Positions 27,409 to 37,083 of a stretch of DNA of 64,000 bases are shown piece by piece; the first letter of the stretch is position 1, and each line of letters begins with the position of its first letter. The notes under the pieces are model-generated. The model was not told the origin of the DNA and did not search any database. It saw only the letters and a program-made list of their open reading frames with translations. The stretch lies in contig NZ_JAFCGY010000013.1 in NCBI RefSeq assembly GCF_016836705.1, positions 62,001 to 126,000 on the forward strand. The letters run 5' to 3'. Both the position numbers and the translations under genes were made by a program. Source of the stretch: Mesorhizobium caraganae (lineage in GTDB: Bacteria > Pseudomonadota > Alphaproteobacteria > Rhizobiales > Rhizobiaceae).

Positions 27409-27906
27409 ATGCCGCTTCTGCTCAAAGGGTCCTGCCGCTGCGATGCCGTCAATTTCGAGGTGGAAAGCCACACGCCGGTGCCGTTCATGCTGTGCTACTG
27501 CTCGATCTGCCGCAAGCAGCAGGGCGGCGGCGGTTTCGCCATCAATCTCGGCGCCGATTACAAGACGCTGAAGATCAGGGGCAAGCGCAGCCTCGGCGTC
27601 TTTCGTGCCGAGATCGAGGACGACGAGCATCCAACGTGCGAAATTTCGTCGGGCGAGCGCAATTTCTGCAAGAAATGCGGATCGGCGCTGTGGCTCTACG
27701 ATCCGACCTGGCCGGATCTGGTGCACCCTTTCGCCTCGGCGATCGACAGCGATCTGCCGAAGCCGCCGGAAAAGGTGCATCTGATGCTGAAATACAAGGC
27801 GAGCTGGGTCGAGCCGGAGATCGGCAAAAAGGATAAGGTCTTCGACGTCTATCCCGAGGAATCGATCGCCGACTGGCACAAGCGGACAGGGATGTGGGTC
27901 AAATAG
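27409..27906 (+). CDS. GFA-family (glutathione-dependent formaldehyde-activating) protein
   Basis: A 165-residue zinc-binding protein of the GFA/CENP-V fold. The metal cysteines are in GSCRCDAVNFEVE, CYCSICRKQQGG and CKKCGSALWLYDP. Characterised members promote S-hydroxymethylglutathione formation or bind glutathione, but many are unassigned, and the substrate here is unknown. ATG 27409 follows CGGAG at 27397-27401. It ends at the edge of a repeat element with terminal inverted repeats. Confidence 0.9.
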   Translation: MPLLLKGSCRCDAVNFEVESHTPVPFMLCYCSICRKQQGGGGFAINLGADYKTLKIRGKRSLGVFRAEIEDDEHPTCEISSGERNFCKKCGSALWLYDPTWPDLVHPFASAIDSDLPKPPEKVHLMLKYKASWVEPEIGKKDKVFDVYPEESIADWHKRTGMWVK

Positions 27907-28106
27907 CCTTCTTCGCCCCGTTTACGGGGAGGTAAGGAGTGGTCCGCGCAGCGGACGAAAAGCCAATTGCTTGGCTTTTCGAATGACGAACGCCGGCAGC
28001 GGGGCGGCGCTAGCTTTGGAAGGCGTGATGCGACCTCGGATAAGCTGGTGCTGCCCCTCATCCGTCACTTCGTGACACCTTCTCCCCGTGAACGGGGCGA
28101 AGGAAG
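27907..28106. repeat. Intergenic element of about 200 bp with terminal inverted repeats
   Basis: The ends are inverted copies: CTTCTTCGCCCCGTTTACGG at 27909 and its near-complement ending CGGGGCGAAGGAAG at 28106, about 24-26 bp with few mismatches. Inside are the hairpins AAAAGCCAA-TTGC-TTGGCTTTT (27958-27979) and GTCACTTCGTGAC. It fills the gap between the convergent GFA and sufA genes and may act as a two-way terminator. No coding capacity is seen; it looks like a non-autonomous MITE-like repeat. Confidence 0.6.
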
Positions 28107-28111
28107 AGATG

Positions 28112-28492
28112 TCAGGCCGATGCGCGCGCTTCTGCCAGCGCCTTCAGATCGGCCGGCTTCAGCTCGACGGATTCGCCGCAGCCGCAGGCCGAACTCTGGT
28201 TCGGGTTGTGGAAGGTGAAGCCGGTGCGCAGCGTCGTCTGCTCGAAATCCATCTCGGTGCCGAACAGGAAAAGGGCTGCCTCGGGCGCGACATAGACATG
28301 GGCGCCGTCGCGCTCGATGTGGTCGTCCTTGGTGTTGGGCTCGGTCACCAGGTCGACTGTGTATTCCATGCCGGCGCAGCCGCCCTTCTTGATGCCCAAG
28401 CGGATGCCATGCGCATTGTCACGCGTGGCGACGATCTCGCGCACCCGGTCGGCGGCCTTTTCGGTCATCGTGATGACGGCGAAGCGTCCCAT
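28112..28492 (-). CDS. sufA: SufA/IscA A-type Fe-S carrier
   Basis: A 126-residue HesB/SufA scaffold-carrier. The three cluster cysteines are in KKGGCAGMEY and SSACGCGES. It ends the suf operon and should receive clusters from SufBCD and pass them to apoproteins. ATG 28492 (MGRFAVITMTEKAADRV) with AGAGGAAAAAG upstream is preferred over the in-frame extension to 28546. Confidence 0.94.
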   Translation of the reverse strand: MGRFAVITMTEKAADRVREIVATRDNAHGIRLGIKKGGCAGMEYTVDLVTEPNTKDDHIERDGAHVYVAPEAALFLFGTEMDFEQTTLRTGFTFHNPNQSSACGCGESVELKPADLKALAEARASA

Positions 28493-28597
28493 TCTTTTTC
28501 CTCTTCCATTCCATGCAGGTTCAAGGCCCGCCGAATGATTCCTCACCTAAAATGGTGAAGTTTTACCACTGGCGCAAGTACGCCAGCCTCTGCCAGC

Positions 28598-28999
28598 CTA
28601 GTACCAACCGACCGCCACCTGCGCCTCTTCCGACATGCGGTCGGGGGACCAGGGCGGGTCGAAGGTCATGTTGACCTCGACGCCGGAGACGCCTTCGACG
28701 GCGCCGACGGCGTTTTCCACCCAGCCCGGCATTTCGCCGGCCACCGGGCAGCCGGGCGCGGTCAGCGTCATGTCGATCTTGACCGAGCGGTCGTCCTCGA
28801 TGTCGATCCTGTAGATCAGGCCGAGCTCGTAGATGTCGGCCGGGATTTCCGGGTCGTAGACCGTCTTCAGCGCCGAGACGATATCGTCGGTCAGCCGCGC
28901 CAGTTCATCGGCCGGAATGGTCGAAGCTGAAACCAGCGGATTGATGGCCGCTTCCGGCGCGGTCTCTGTGGTGTGGCTCGCATCATCCATGGTCATCAT
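28598..28999 (-). CDS. sufT: SufT (MIP18/DUF59) Fe-S maturation factor
   Basis: A 133-residue MIP18-family protein with YDPEIPADIYELGLIY and LTAPGCPVAGEMPGWVENAV, the conserved Cys included. SufT helps Fe-S protein maturation under high demand. The start ATG overlaps the sufS stop (ATGA), so the two are translationally coupled. The N-terminal 25 residues are a low-complexity Ala/Thr stretch. Confidence 0.93.
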   Translation of the reverse strand: MMTMDDASHTTETAPEAAINPLVSASTIPADELARLTDDIVSALKTVYDPEIPADIYELGLIYRIDIEDDRSVKIDMTLTAPGCPVAGEMPGWVENAVGAVEGVSGVEVNMTFDPPWSPDRMSEEAQVAVGWY

Positions 29000-30237
29000 C
29001 CAAAGAACTTGCGCGCTTTTTCAAGCGCTTCGGCCAAAGCGTCGACTTCGGCCCTTGTATTATACATGCCGAACGATGCCCTGCATGTGGAGGTTACGCC
29101 AAAGCGTTTCAACAGCGGCTGGGCGCAATGGGTGCCGGCGCGGACCGCCACGCCTTGCCTGTCTATCACCATCGACACGTCATGGGCGTGAATGCCCTGC
29201 AATTCGAACGAGATGATGGCGCCCTTGCCGGGGGCATCGCCGAAGATGCGCAGTGAATTGATGGCGCGCAGCCGTTCATGCGCATAGGTCTTGAGATCGG
29301 CCTCGTGGGCGGCAATGCGCTCGCGGCCGATTTTTTCCATGTACTCCAGTGCTGCACCGAGGCCAATCGCCTGCACGATCGGCGGCGTGCCGGCCTCGAA
29401 GCGATGCGGCGGCTCGTTATAGGTGACGATGTCTTCCGTCACCTCCTCGATCATCTCGCCGCCGCCCATGAAGGGGCGCATGCCCTGCAGAATGTCCTTT
29501 TTGCCGTAGAGCACGCCGATGCCGGAGGGCCCGTAGACCTTGTGGCCGGTGAAGACGAAGAAGTCGCAGTCGAGATCCTGGACGTCGATCGGCATATGCA
29601 CGGCGCTCTGGCTGCCGTCGACCAGCACCGGAATGCCGCGGGCATGCGCGATGCGCACGATCTCCTTGATCGGCGTCACCGTGCCCAGCGCATTCGACAT
29701 CTGAGTGATGGCGACGAGCTTCGTCTTGCTGGTCAGGCGCTTTTCGAATTCCTCGATGTGGAAGACGCCGAGATCGTCGACCGGAACCCAGACCAGCTTG
29801 GCGCCCTGGCGTTCGCGGATGAAATGCCACGGCACGATGTTGGAGTGGTGCTCCATGATCGACAGCACGATCTCGTCGCCCTCGCCGATGTTGGGCATGC
29901 CATAGCCGTAAGCGACGGTGTTGATGGCGGCTGTCGTGTTCGAGGTGAAGACGATGTTGTCGATGCTCGGCGCGTTGAGGAAGCGACGCACCGTCTCGCG
30001 CGCCTTTTCATAGGCGTCGGTCGCGGCGTTGGACAGGAAATGCAGGCCGCGATGGACGTTGGCGTATTCCTGGGAATAGGCGTGCTGGATCGTATCCAGC
30101 ACCACCTGAGGCTTCTGTGCCGAGGCGCCATTGTCGAGATAGACGAGCGGTTTGCCGTAGACTTCGCGCGACAGGATCGGGAAGTCGCGGCGGATCGCCT
30201 CGACGTCGTAAGGGGTGGTTTCGAGTTTCTGGTCCAT
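28996..30237 (-). CDS. sufS: SufS group II cysteine desulfurase
   Basis: A PLP enzyme that takes sulfur from L-cysteine for Fe-S cluster assembly. The 413-residue chain has EHHSNIVPW, the PLP lysine in TGHKVYGPSGIGVLYG and the catalytic Cys in RAGTHCAQPLLKRF, typical of SufS. ATG 30237 (MDQKLETTPYDV) is preferred over an in-frame start eight codons earlier. No sufE gene is visible next to it. It lies downstream of sufD with a gap holding a terminator-like hairpin. Confidence 0.95.
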   Translation of the reverse strand: MDQKLETTPYDVEAIRRDFPILSREVYGKPLVYLDNGASAQKPQVVLDTIQHAYSQEYANVHRGLHFLSNAATDAYEKARETVRRFLNAPSIDNIVFTSNTTAAINTVAYGYGMPNIGEGDEIVLSIMEHHSNIVPWHFIRERQGAKLVWVPVDDLGVFHIEEFEKRLTSKTKLVAITQMSNALGTVTPIKEIVRIAHARGIPVLVDGSQSAVHMPIDVQDLDCDFFVFTGHKVYGPSGIGVLYGKKDILQGMRPFMGGGEMIEEVTEDIVTYNEPPHRFEAGTPPIVQAIGLGAALEYMEKIGRERIAAHEADLKTYAHERLRAINSLRIFGDAPGKGAIISFELQGIHAHDVSMVIDRQGVAVRAGTHCAQPLLKRFGVTSTCRASFGMYNTRAEVDALAEALEKARKFFG

Positions 30238-30306
30238 CGTCCGTCTTTCGATACCCGGCACCAGCGTTGGCCGGCCCTTCGCTATGGCTCCGGGCGTTCT
30301 TCGCTC

Positions 30307-30330
30307 AAAAAGCCAAATCGTTGGCTTTTT
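30307..30330 (-). terminator. Terminator-like hairpin inside the suf operon
   Basis: AAAAAGCCAA (30307-30316) pairs perfectly with TTGGCTTTTT (30321-30330) around a 4-base loop. On the suf transcript it has a T-rich arm, 22 bases after the sufD stop and 70 bases before the sufS start. Partial termination here would lower sufS-sufT-sufA relative to sufBCD. The same stem sequence occurs in the repeat at 27907-28106. Confidence 0.5.
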
Positions 30331-30351
30331 GCCGGCTACGCCGACCGCTCC

Positions 30352-31620
30352 TCACCCATGCGCCACGAACCAGTCGTCCAGCCTTGTTTCCAGGGCTTCG
30401 ACGATCGCCTCGTCGTCCAGTTCCTCGATCACTTCGGCCACAAACGCCTTCACCAGAAGTCCGCGGGCGCTCTTCTCGTCGATGCCGCGTGCCATCAGAT
30501 AGAACAGATGGTTGTGGTCGATCTCGGTGACGGTGGCGCCGTGGCCGCAGATGACGTCGTCGGCGAAGATTTCCAGCTCCGGCTTGGTCGAGAACTCGCC
30601 ATCATCCGACAGGAGCAGCGTGTTGCAGGCCATCTTGGCGTTGGTCTTCTGCGCGTATTGATGAACGTTGATGCGACCCTGGAAGACGCCGCGCGCCTTT
30701 CCGGTCACGACATTGCGGATCACTTCCGTCGAGGTCGTGTGCGGCACGGCATGGTCGAGCACCATGGTCACGTCTGTATGGGTGTCGCCGGCCAGAAGGT
30801 TGATGCCGCGCAATTTGAAGTCGGCGCCTTCGCCCGTCGTCCTGACGACGATCTCCTGGCGGACTAGCTTGCCGCCGGCATTCATGAAGAACACGGTCAG
30901 CTTCGAATTCTTGCCGAGATGCGCCTTGAACTGCGCAAGATGCGTGGCCGTTTCCGGCTGTTCCTGGACGATCAGCCAGGTCACCTCGGCGCCCTCGCCC
31001 AGAACGACCTGGCTGACGGAGCTGCCCAGTGCCGCGCCCTCGCCGGCCTGACGCTCGACGATAGCAGCTTTGGCGCCGGCGCCGACGCGCACGGGAAAGC
31101 GCACATGCACCTGGCCGCCGGCTTGCAGGTTCTGCAATTCGATGGGCTTTTCCAGTTGGGCGCCATCGGCGATGTCGACGAAATAGCCGTCGGCGACAAA
31201 GGCGGTGTTCAGCGCGCCGATGGCGTCATCGCTGCCATAGGGATCGAGGCCCGGAGCAATCGAGCCGTCGGTCAGCTTTTCCGACAGGCGCTGGACGGTC
31301 ACGCCTTCGATCGCGGGGAATTTCGCGCCGGAGACGCCGTTCAGCACGGCCAGGATGGCGGAGCCTTCGACGATGGGCGGCAACGCTTTGGTGGCGGCCG
31401 TAGAATCGAATGCCGGCACCGACGTCAGCAGGCGGCGCAGATCCGTATAGTGCCAGGATTCGAGGCGCCGAGTCGGCAAGCCGTGCTTGATCGCCTCGAT
31501 GGCGTCGTCGCGCTTCAGCGTCACCGCGCCGTCGCCCGGCAGCAGCGACAGCCGCTCGCCGAAGGCGTCGATCAGCGCCGTCTCGGCCTGTGTGCGCTGG
31601 GGTATCGAATGCATGTTCAT
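30352..31620 (-). CDS. sufD: SufD Fe-S scaffold subunit
   Basis: A 422-residue component of the SufBC2D scaffold, related to SufB. It shows RRLESWHYTDLRRLL near the start, the beta-helix core and the C-terminal CGHGATVTEIDHNHLFYLMARGI with the conserved His. ATG 31620 (MNMHSIPQRT) is preferred because AGAGGCG lies upstream; an in-frame ATG at 31638 sits 1 base after the sufC stop and is an alternative. Confidence 0.95.
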   Translation of the reverse strand: MNMHSIPQRTQAETALIDAFGERLSLLPGDGAVTLKRDDAIEAIKHGLPTRRLESWHYTDLRRLLTSVPAFDSTAATKALPPIVEGSAILAVLNGVSGAKFPAIEGVTVQRLSEKLTDGSIAPGLDPYGSDDAIGALNTAFVADGYFVDIADGAQLEKPIELQNLQAGGQVHVRFPVRVGAGAKAAIVERQAGEGAALGSSVSQVVLGEGAEVTWLIVQEQPETATHLAQFKAHLGKNSKLTVFFMNAGGKLVRQEIVVRTTGEGADFKLRGINLLAGDTHTDVTMVLDHAVPHTTSTEVIRNVVTGKARGVFQGRINVHQYAQKTNAKMACNTLLLSDDGEFSTKPELEIFADDVICGHGATVTEIDHNHLFYLMARGIDEKSARGLLVKAFVAEVIEELDDEAIVEALETRLDDWFVAHG

Positions 31621-31639
31621 CAGCTTCGCCTCTGGCATC

Positions 31640-32395
31640 TCACGCGGCTTCGCCGATCACGCCGGCATAGCCGTTGGCTTCGAGATCGAGTGCCAGCGAC
31701 TTGTCGCCGGACTTGATCACCTGGCCCTTGTAAAGCACGTGCACGCTATCCGGCACGATGTGCTCGAGCAGACGCTGGTAGTGGGTGATGACGACGATGG
31801 CGCGCTCCGGCGAACGCAGCGCGTTGACGCCGTCCGAGACGATCTTCAGCGCATCAATGTCGAGGCCGGAATCGGTCTCGTCGAGCACGCAGAGTCTCGG
31901 CTCCAAGAGCTTCATCTGCAGGATCTCGGCGCGCTTCTTCTCGCCGCCGGAGAAGCCGACATTGAGCGGCCGCTTCAGCATCGCCATGTCCATGTTGAGC
32001 GAGGCGGCCGCTTCCTTCACCCGCTTCAGGAATTCCGGGATCTTCAACGGCTCTTCGCCGCGCGCCTTGCGCTGCTCGTTCATCGCCACCTTCAGGAATT
32101 CCATGGTCGCGACGCCCGGTATCTCCATCGGATACTGGAAGGCGAGGAAGATGCCCGCGGTGGCGCGCTCGGCCGGGTCCATTTCGAGGACGGACTGGCC
32201 GTTGTAGAGGATGTCGCCTTCGGTGACCTCATAGTCCTCGCGGCCGGCGAGGATGTAGGACAGCGTCGACTTGCCCGAGCCGTTCGGGCCCATGATGGCG
32301 GCGACCTCGCCGGCTTTCACCGTCAGGTTCAGGCCGCGGATGATCTCGGTGCCGTCATCGACGATGCGGGCATGCAGGTTCTTGATCTCAAGCAT
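31640..32395 (-). CDS. sufC: SufC ATPase
   Basis: A 251-residue ABC-type ATPase that drives the SufBCD scaffold. Walker A is GPNGSGKSTLSYIL, the signature is FSGGEKKRAEILQ, Walker B is LCVLDETDSGLDI. The DETDSGLDID variant is specific to SufC. It is soluble and lacks any membrane partner, as expected. Confidence 0.98.
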   Translation of the reverse strand: MLEIKNLHARIVDDGTEIIRGLNLTVKAGEVAAIMGPNGSGKSTLSYILAGREDYEVTEGDILYNGQSVLEMDPAERATAGIFLAFQYPMEIPGVATMEFLKVAMNEQRKARGEEPLKIPEFLKRVKEAAASLNMDMAMLKRPLNVGFSGGEKKRAEILQMKLLEPRLCVLDETDSGLDIDALKIVSDGVNALRSPERAIVVITHYQRLLEHIVPDSVHVLYKGQVIKSGDKSLALDLEANGYAGVIGEAA

Positions 32396-32422
32396 TCTTT
32401 TCTTTCCTGAATATCTCTCCGG

Positions 32423-33940
<1,518 letters not shown>

Positions 33941-34094
33941 AAGCGTTCTCCATCCACGCCGGGGTCAAGGCCCGACAGTTTTCAAACTATGGCATCGCAA
34001 ACGGGCGCCCCTGGGGCGTCGGAAGCGGCGTAAGTTCCATATAGTGCGTCTCGACCGGGAATTCACCCGGCCACTTGCAAACGCACGGCTCTAC

Positions 34095-34135
34095 CAGGCC
34101 GCGAGGCCTGAATTTCTTTCGCCGCCTCAGGCGGC
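34095..34135 (-). other. Two hairpins between sufS2 and sufB
   Basis: CAGGCC-GCGA-GGCCTG (34095-34110) and GCCGCC-TCA-GGCGGC (34121-34135); the second places the sufS2 stop codon in its loop. They may stabilise or process the transcript. Neither has a clear T-run on the minus strand. Confidence 0.4.
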
Positions 34136-35290
34136 TTGTTCCCTGCCCGCCCGGCGCTGGGCAATACCCGCCAGCGCAGTACGGAACAGTTCGATATCAG
34201 CAGCACTCGTTGCCTGCCCGATGGACACGCGCAAAGCGCCGAGACTGTCGCCGTAACCCATGGCCTTCAGCACATGGCTCGGCCCGACCTTGCCCGACGA
34301 ACAGGCAGATCCCGCCGACAGCGCCACGCCGGCCAGATCGAAAGCGATCTGCGCCGTCTCGGCCTTGACGCCGGGAATAGCGAAGAATGTCGTGTTGGCA
34401 AGCCTTGGCGCACCGGTTCCGAAGATTTCTGTGTCCGGCACCAGTGTTTTGATGATGGTTTCGACCTCGTCGCGGCGAACCCGCACCCCGTCCATGGTCT
34501 GCAATCCGGCCAGAGCCTGCTGTGCAACGGCGCCAAAGCCGGCGATGGCCGCCAGGTTTTCGGTGCCGCCGCGATGGCCCTTTTCCTGGCCGCCGCCATT
34601 GATCAGCGGCTTCGGCATCATCAGATCGGCCGCGGCAACAATCGCGCCGACGCCTTTGGGACCACCAATCTTATGCGAAGACAGAATCAAATAGTCGGCG
34701 TAACCCGCTGAAATATCAATGGAAACGCGGCCCACCGCTTGCACCGCGTCGACCACCAGAATGCCGCCAGCCGCCTTGACGATTGCGGCGATGGCCTCGA
34801 CCGGCTGGATGACGCCGGTCTCGTTGTTGGCGGCATGGATTGCCACCAGCGGCAGGCCTTCAGCCTTGTCATGCGTGGCCAGAGTGGCTGTCAGTTGAGC
34901 GAGATTGGCGATGCCGTTGGCATCGACACCGATCCGCGTCACCTGCGCGGCCGGAAAACGGCCGCCATTGAGCAGGCAAGGATGATCGGCTTCGCAGACA
35001 TAGAGCCGGCTCATGGGCACAGTGCCGCGGCCCATCTGCCAATCCGGCGTCAAAAGCGTCGAGGCAGCCTCGGTCGCGCCTGAGGTGAACACGACATGTT
35101 CGGGTTTCGCATTGACCAGCACCGCCACGTCGCGCCTGGCGTTCTCGATCAGCCGGCGCGCCGCGCGGCCCTCGGCATGCACCGACGACGGATTGGCGAC
35201 GAGATCGAGCGCCGCAATCATCGCCTCACGCGCCTCGGTGACGAGCGGCGCGCTGGCATTGTAGTCAAGATAGGCGCGTGCTGCGGCCAT
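34127..35290 (-). CDS. sufS2: Group I cysteine desulfurase (SufS2/NifS/IscS-like)
   Basis: A second PLP cysteine desulfurase of 387 residues at the head of the suf operon. It has AYLDYNASAPL, FTSGATEAAS, HAANNETGVIQP, the PLP lysine in LSSHKIGGPKGVG and the flexible catalytic loop SAGSACSSGKVGPSHVL, which marks group I (IscS/NifS). Together with sufS downstream, the operon carries both desulfurase groups. The same order, S2-B-C-D-S1-T-A, is known from Agrobacterium. The upstream region has a candidate Irr box. Confidence 0.93.
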   Translation of the reverse strand: MAAARAYLDYNASAPLVTEAREAMIAALDLVANPSSVHAEGRAARRLIENARRDVAVLVNAKPEHVVFTSGATEAASTLLTPDWQMGRGTVPMSRLYVCEADHPCLLNGGRFPAAQVTRIGVDANGIANLAQLTATLATHDKAEGLPLVAIHAANNETGVIQPVEAIAAIVKAAGGILVVDAVQAVGRVSIDISAGYADYLILSSHKIGGPKGVGAIVAAADLMMPKPLINGGGQEKGHRGGTENLAAIAGFGAVAQQALAGLQTMDGVRVRRDEVETIIKTLVPDTEIFGTGAPRLANTTFFAIPGVKAETAQIAFDLAGVALSAGSACSSGKVGPSHVLKAMGYGDSLGALRVSIGQATSAADIELFRTALAGIAQRRAGREQAA

Positions 35291-35421
35291 TTTCGCTCAA
35301 TCGATCCCGTCAAAACCCATTCCGCAGGGATAGCGCGTTATTTCCTTGAAATTGCAAGGCAAGACGTCCTATTTACGCGGCTTGCGGTGGGGATGGCCGA
35401 GCCGTTACGGCTGGCTATCCA

Positions 35422-35440
35422 GTTTTGAACAATTCTAAAC
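35422..35440 (-). promoter_or_regulatory. Candidate Irr (iron control element) box upstream of suf operon
   Basis: GTTTTGAA-CAA-TTCTAAAC is an inverted repeat of 8-base arms with one mismatch, close to the rhizobial ICE/Irr pattern TTTAGAA-N3-TTCTAAA. It lies about 130 bases upstream of sufS2 and 90 bases upstream of the divergent hydrolase, in an AT-richer stretch. Irr control of suf is established in related bacteria; its use here is inferred. Confidence 0.6.
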
Positions 35441-35530
35441 TAGCTTCTAAGAAGACGCTCGCCCTGCGTCAAGGCCAGAGGAAAGAGTTGTTCCGGGCGC
35501 CGCGCATTCTTATGCCACGTGGAGTATTTT

Positions 35531-36205
35531 ATGCCTGAGGTCATTTTCACCGGTCCGGCCGGCCGCCTGGAGGGCCGCTACCAGCCTTCCAAGGAAAAGA
35601 GCGCGCCGATCGCCATCGTGTTGCATCCGCACCCGCAGTTCGGCGGCACGATGAACAACAAGATCGTCTACGACCTCTTCTACATGTTCCAGAAGCGCGA
35701 TTTCACCACGCTTCGCTTCAATTTCCGCGGCATCGGCCGCAGCCAGGGCGAATTCGACCACGGCACCGGCGAATTGTCGGATGCGGCCGCAGCGCTCGAC
35801 TGGGTGCAGTCGCTGCATCCGGATTCCAAGAGCTGCTGGGTCGCCGGCTATTCCTTCGGGTCGTGGATCGGCATGCAGCTTCTGATGCGCCGTCCCGAGA
35901 TCGAGGGTTTCATTTCGATCGCGCCGCAGCCCAACACTTATGATTTCTCGTTCCTGGCGCCCTGCCCGTCATCGGGCCTGATCATCCATGGCGATGCCGA
36001 CAAGGTGGCGCCGCCCAAGGATGTGCAGGGCCTGGTCGACAAGCTGCACACGCAAAAGGGCATCACCATCACGCAGAAGACCTTGCCCGGCGCCAACCAT
36101 TTCTTCGCCAACGATTCCGAGCTGCTGCTCGAGGAATGCGCCGACTATCTCGACCGGCGCCTGGCCGGGGAATTGTCGGATCCGCGGCCGAAGCGGCTGC
36201 GCTAA
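35531..36205 (+). CDS. Alpha/beta hydrolase of the YfhR/dienelactone type
   Basis: A 224-residue serine hydrolase. HPHPQFGGTMNN, RFNFRGIGRSQGEFDHG and the nucleophile elbow AGYSFGSWIG, with the acid in HGDADKVAPP and His in GANHFFA, complete the triad. It belongs to a family conserved in proteobacteria whose substrate is unknown. ATG 35531 follows a GTGGAG site. It is divergent from the suf operon and shares the Irr-box region. A stem-loop terminator follows. Confidence 0.85.
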   Translation: MPEVIFTGPAGRLEGRYQPSKEKSAPIAIVLHPHPQFGGTMNNKIVYDLFYMFQKRDFTTLRFNFRGIGRSQGEFDHGTGELSDAAAALDWVQSLHPDSKSCWVAGYSFGSWIGMQLLMRRPEIEGFISIAPQPNTYDFSFLAPCPSSGLIIHGDADKVAPPKDVQGLVDKLHTQKGITITQKTLPGANHFFANDSELLLEECADYLDRRLAGELSDPRPKRLR

Positions 36206-36229
36206 GGTCCCCGGATCCGGCATCGTTCA

Positions 36230-36256
36230 CATTCGTGCCCGTGACGGGCACGAATG
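36230..36256 (+). terminator. Stem-loop terminator after the hydrolase
   Basis: An 11-bp stem (CATTCGTGCCC with GGGCACGAATG) and a 5-base loop, followed by CCGTTTTAC. It lies 24 bases after the hydrolase stop. Confidence 0.65.
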
Positions 36257-36260
36257 CCGT

Positions 36261-36316
36261 TTTACGCTGATCCATGTGATCTGGCACGTTTACGCTGATC
36301 CATGTGATCTGGCACG
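36261..36316. repeat. Exact 28-bp tandem duplication
   Basis: Positions 36261-36288 and 36289-36316 are identical 28-base units (starting TTTACGCTGATCC, containing GATCCATGTGATC). Two copies only. It lies between the terminator and the PaiB-like gene and may be binding sites in its promoter or a scar. Confidence 0.85.
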
Positions 36317-36390
36317 CCTGACATGTGGCGCGGCCTGCCCGAACGGTGCAGAATGCCAGGTTCTGGAAACCGAAGAGGGCGTGACCGATC

Positions 36391-37041
36391 ATGTACCAAC
36401 CTCCTCATTTCGTAGAGACGCGGCAGGACGTCCTGCATGGGCTCATCCGTTCGCACCCGCTTGGCCTGCTGATTTCAAATGGACAGGACGGCCCCATCGC
36501 CAACGCCATTCCGTTCCTGCTCGACGCCGAGGCCGGGCCGAACGGCAAGCTGCGCGCGCACCTTGCCAAGGCCAACCCGCAATGGCGGCTGCTGGCCGAC
36601 AATCCGGCATCGCCCGTGCTGGTGGTGTTCCAGGGCGCCGACGCCTATGTGACGCCGTCCTGGTACGAGACCAAGCGCGAGACCGGCAAGGTGGTGCCGA
36701 CCTGGAACTATGCCATCGTCCAGATGCGCGGGATGGTCAGAGTGATCGACGATGCGCAGTGGATCGCGCAGCAGATTTCCGATCTGACGCTGTCGCAGGA
36801 AGGCGAGCGTGAGACACCCTGGGCGGTGACCGATGCGCCGCCAAACTTTATCCAGTCGCAGATCAAAGGCATTATCGGGCTGGAGATCGAGATCGCCGAG
36901 ATCAGCGGCAAGTGGAAGGTCAGCCAGAACCGCCCTGTCGCCGATCGCGTCGGTGTCGCCGAAGGGCTGGAGAAGGAAGCCGCCGGCGCGCCCGACATGG
37001 CCCGGCTGGTGCGGAGCTGGGGCGGCATCGACAGCCAATAG
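36391..37041 (+). CDS. PaiB-family FMN-binding-like regulator
   Basis: A 216-residue split-barrel protein starting MYQPPHFVETRQDVLHGLIRSHPLGLLIS, with PTWNYAIVQMRG and the end KVSQNRPVADRVGVAEGL, all typical of the PaiB family (FMN-binding domain, named from Bacillus as a negative regulator of protease and sporulation genes). Whether the member here binds flavin or DNA is unknown. It stands alone downstream of a tandem repeat. Confidence 0.9.
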   Translation: MYQPPHFVETRQDVLHGLIRSHPLGLLISNGQDGPIANAIPFLLDAEAGPNGKLRAHLAKANPQWRLLADNPASPVLVVFQGADAYVTPSWYETKRETGKVVPTWNYAIVQMRGMVRVIDDAQWIAQQISDLTLSQEGERETPWAVTDAPPNFIQSQIKGIIGLEIEIAEISGKWKVSQNRPVADRVGVAEGLEKEAAGAPDMARLVRSWGGIDSQ

Positions 37042-37083
37042 CCGCAGCGGCTATATATCGCTGGATGCAAGGGCGCAGGCGAT

